Assembly: GCA_037176905.1 (NCBI GenBank)
Contig: JBBBWG010017445.1
Span: forward strand, 52,980 to 73,554
Origin: Azolla pinnata
Lineage: Eukaryota; Streptophyta; Polypodiopsida; Salviniales; Salviniaceae
DNA: 20,575 nucleotides
Direction of reading: 5' to 3'
The notes beneath the pieces are model-generated. The model searched no databases. It saw only the letters and a program-made list of their open reading frames with translations, and had not been told where the DNA came from. Of this stretch, positions 19,526 through 20,575 are shown one piece after another. How positions within the stretch are numbered: the stretch's first letter is position 1; each line of letters starts with the position of its first letter. The position numbers and the translations under genes were made by a program.

Positions 19526-19929
19526 ATTCGTGATCCGTTCCGTATTCGACGATGCGATCCGTACGTGAACTGGAATCCTGCGTGAGAGAATCGCGTACGT
19601 GTTCGACGATGCGATCCGCACGTGAACTGGAATCCTGTATCTGTAGGATCGTGTACGTATTCGACGATGCGATCCGTACGCGAACTGGAATCCTGTATCT
19701 GTACGATCGTGTGTGTATTCGACGGTGCAATCATTTGCACGCGAGCTGAAATCCTGCAAAACGAATCGCGTATGTATGTATTCGACGGTGCGATCGTCCG
19801 TACACGAACTGAAATCTTGTACGAAAAAGCATTGTGTACGTATTCAAGGGTGCAATCACGCGTACCTGACCTACAAACCTGCGTAAAAGAACTGTGTACA
19901 TGATCGTCCATACACAAACTGAAATCCTA
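19526..19929. repeat. Degenerate tandem array, about 6-7 copies of a 57-63 bp unit
   Basis: Unit starts, marked by GATGCGATCC or GGTGCRATC, fall at about 19551, 19608, 19666, 19724, 19787 and 19849, with partial copies at both ends. Spacings are 57, 58, 58, 63 and 62 bases. Each unit contains GTACGTGAACTGGAATCCTG (or a variant) followed by a GATCGTGTACGTATTCGAC end. The leftmost three copies are the most alike and divergence rises to the right. The unit is CpG-rich against AT-rich flanks. Within a unit, CGATCCGTACGTG and CGATCGTGTACGT look like two related half-units of about 29 bases. It sits just upstream of the radial spoke gene. Confidence 0.88.
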
Positions 19930-20227
19930 TATTTTTAAAAAAAACTTAGTTTTCCTCTTTCCCACATATTTGTCTTGCTATAACTCAAGCGCGAGAAAAA
20001 TAAGGCTCATTGTTATGTTGCAGAAGAGAGTTTGCTGGTATGGCTCTGAGTTTGCGATCTTCCAACTAGCTCCACCGGTTCAATTTCCTATTCAAAAGGA
20101 CAATGTTATATAAATGAGTTTTAAACCCACAACCTTGTCTATAGAGTCAATTGGTTTAATCGATTGATCAAACATAGTATCATAATATAAGTGTCAATAT
20201 AAATATAAATTTAATATACCTTTTGGA
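19930..20227. other. Unassigned AT-rich sequence
   Basis: About 300 bases between the tandem array and the possible retroelement edge. It holds no convincing open frame, repeat or RNA gene. Confidence 0.5.
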
Positions 20228-20575
20228 TGTTCTAGGAAGTTCCGAAACTTTCTAAAAGCTTCTACATGCGTGACCCTCTTCTTGCATGCAGGAGTTCTAG
20301 AATTGTATAAATACAGGGGTTCACATTGATCCCAATCAAGGTGAACAACGACAAGTACGGAATTAATACTCAGCTTCATCTATTATTGACTTCTCATTTA
20401 TCTCTTCAACCCTTGCCTGGCTCTACTCTGTTATTCTATATTTGTTCGTGACAAGCAAGAACTATGGTATTTACAGCACGACAACGATGTCGTCAATCAC
20501 TCGAGATACTGCTGCTCAACACAAGCCCTCGATGTACCTCGACAAACACAAAAGAAGAAATAACCGCAGATGTCG
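20228..20575 (+). mobile_element. Possible LTR-retroelement fossil, left end, cut by the window
   Basis: A segment from about 20228 (TGTTCTAGG) to about 20453 (GTGACA) has the look of a short plant LTR: TG start and CA end, TTCTAAAAGCTTCTA-type sequence, a TATAAATA box at 20306-20313 and a CT-rich stretch before the end. A TGGTAT motif, the start of an initiator-Met-tRNA-like primer site, follows shortly, but the match beyond it is poor. The other LTR would lie outside the window, so neither family (Copia-type is my guess) nor age can be given. It may instead be ordinary intergenic DNA or another gene's promoter. Confidence 0.3.

Noticed and set aside
19462-19917. Open frames on both strands across the tandem array that give repetitive peptides.
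   Set aside because: Units are 57-63 bases and mostly not multiples of three, so the frame is not conserved from unit to unit; openness comes from the scarcity of stop triplets in the unit.
1-20575. tRNA, rRNA, CRISPR or prokaryotic operon features.
   Set aside because: I saw no tRNA-like box pair or rRNA sequence, and spliced plant-type genes exclude a prokaryotic source. A systematic tRNA scan could not be run.

Overview
The window looks like nuclear DNA of a land plant that makes swimming sperm. It carries a plant-type R2R3-MYB gene with the two family-typical introns, a plant PAT10-like S-acyltransferase gene with ten GT-AG introns, and an intact radial spoke head gene (RSP4/6 family), which only plants with flagellated sperm are expected to keep. 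Intron sizes of roughly 85-1170 bases, AT-rich non-coding DNA and three genes in about 20 kb fit a fern, non-Selaginella lycophyte or bryophyte better than a flowering plant. The exact lineage is inference.

Layout. 1-284: repeat-rich leader/promoter of the MYB gene. 285-5832 (+): three-exon R2R3-MYB. It combines an ordinary DNA-binding domain with an enormous low-complexity tail of about 1,330 residues, almost all in one uninterrupted exon. A subgroup-9 (MIXTA/MYB16/MYB106-like) AQWESAR motif survives inside the tail. 5833-9311: convergent intergenic region with no gene I can support. 9312-14249 (-): 11-exon DHHC-family protein S-acyltransferase, 304 residues as reconstructed, with DHYC in place of DHHC. 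14250-15945: spacer holding the acyltransferase promoter, a possible upstream ORF, microsatellites, a small direct repeat and the 3' end of the next gene. 15946-19280 (-): 6-exon radial spoke head protein, 479 residues. 19281-19525: its short upstream region. About 19526-19929: degenerate 57-63 bp tandem array. 19930-20227: nothing recognised. From about 20228 to the right edge: a possible LTR-type retroelement fossil cut by the window.

The three genes have no obvious shared pathway: the MYB probably regulates epidermis/cuticle genes, the acyltransferase lipidates membrane proteins, and the spoke protein builds the sperm axoneme. The two minus-strand genes are in tandem and the MYB converges on them. 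I do not see a new multi-gene system. The most unusual object is the giant MYB tail. The DHYC active site and the tandem array next to the radial spoke promoter come next.

Exon coordinates were derived by hand from splice signals, reading-phase consistency and remembered family alignments. All phases close without a frameshift, but none has been tested against transcripts.
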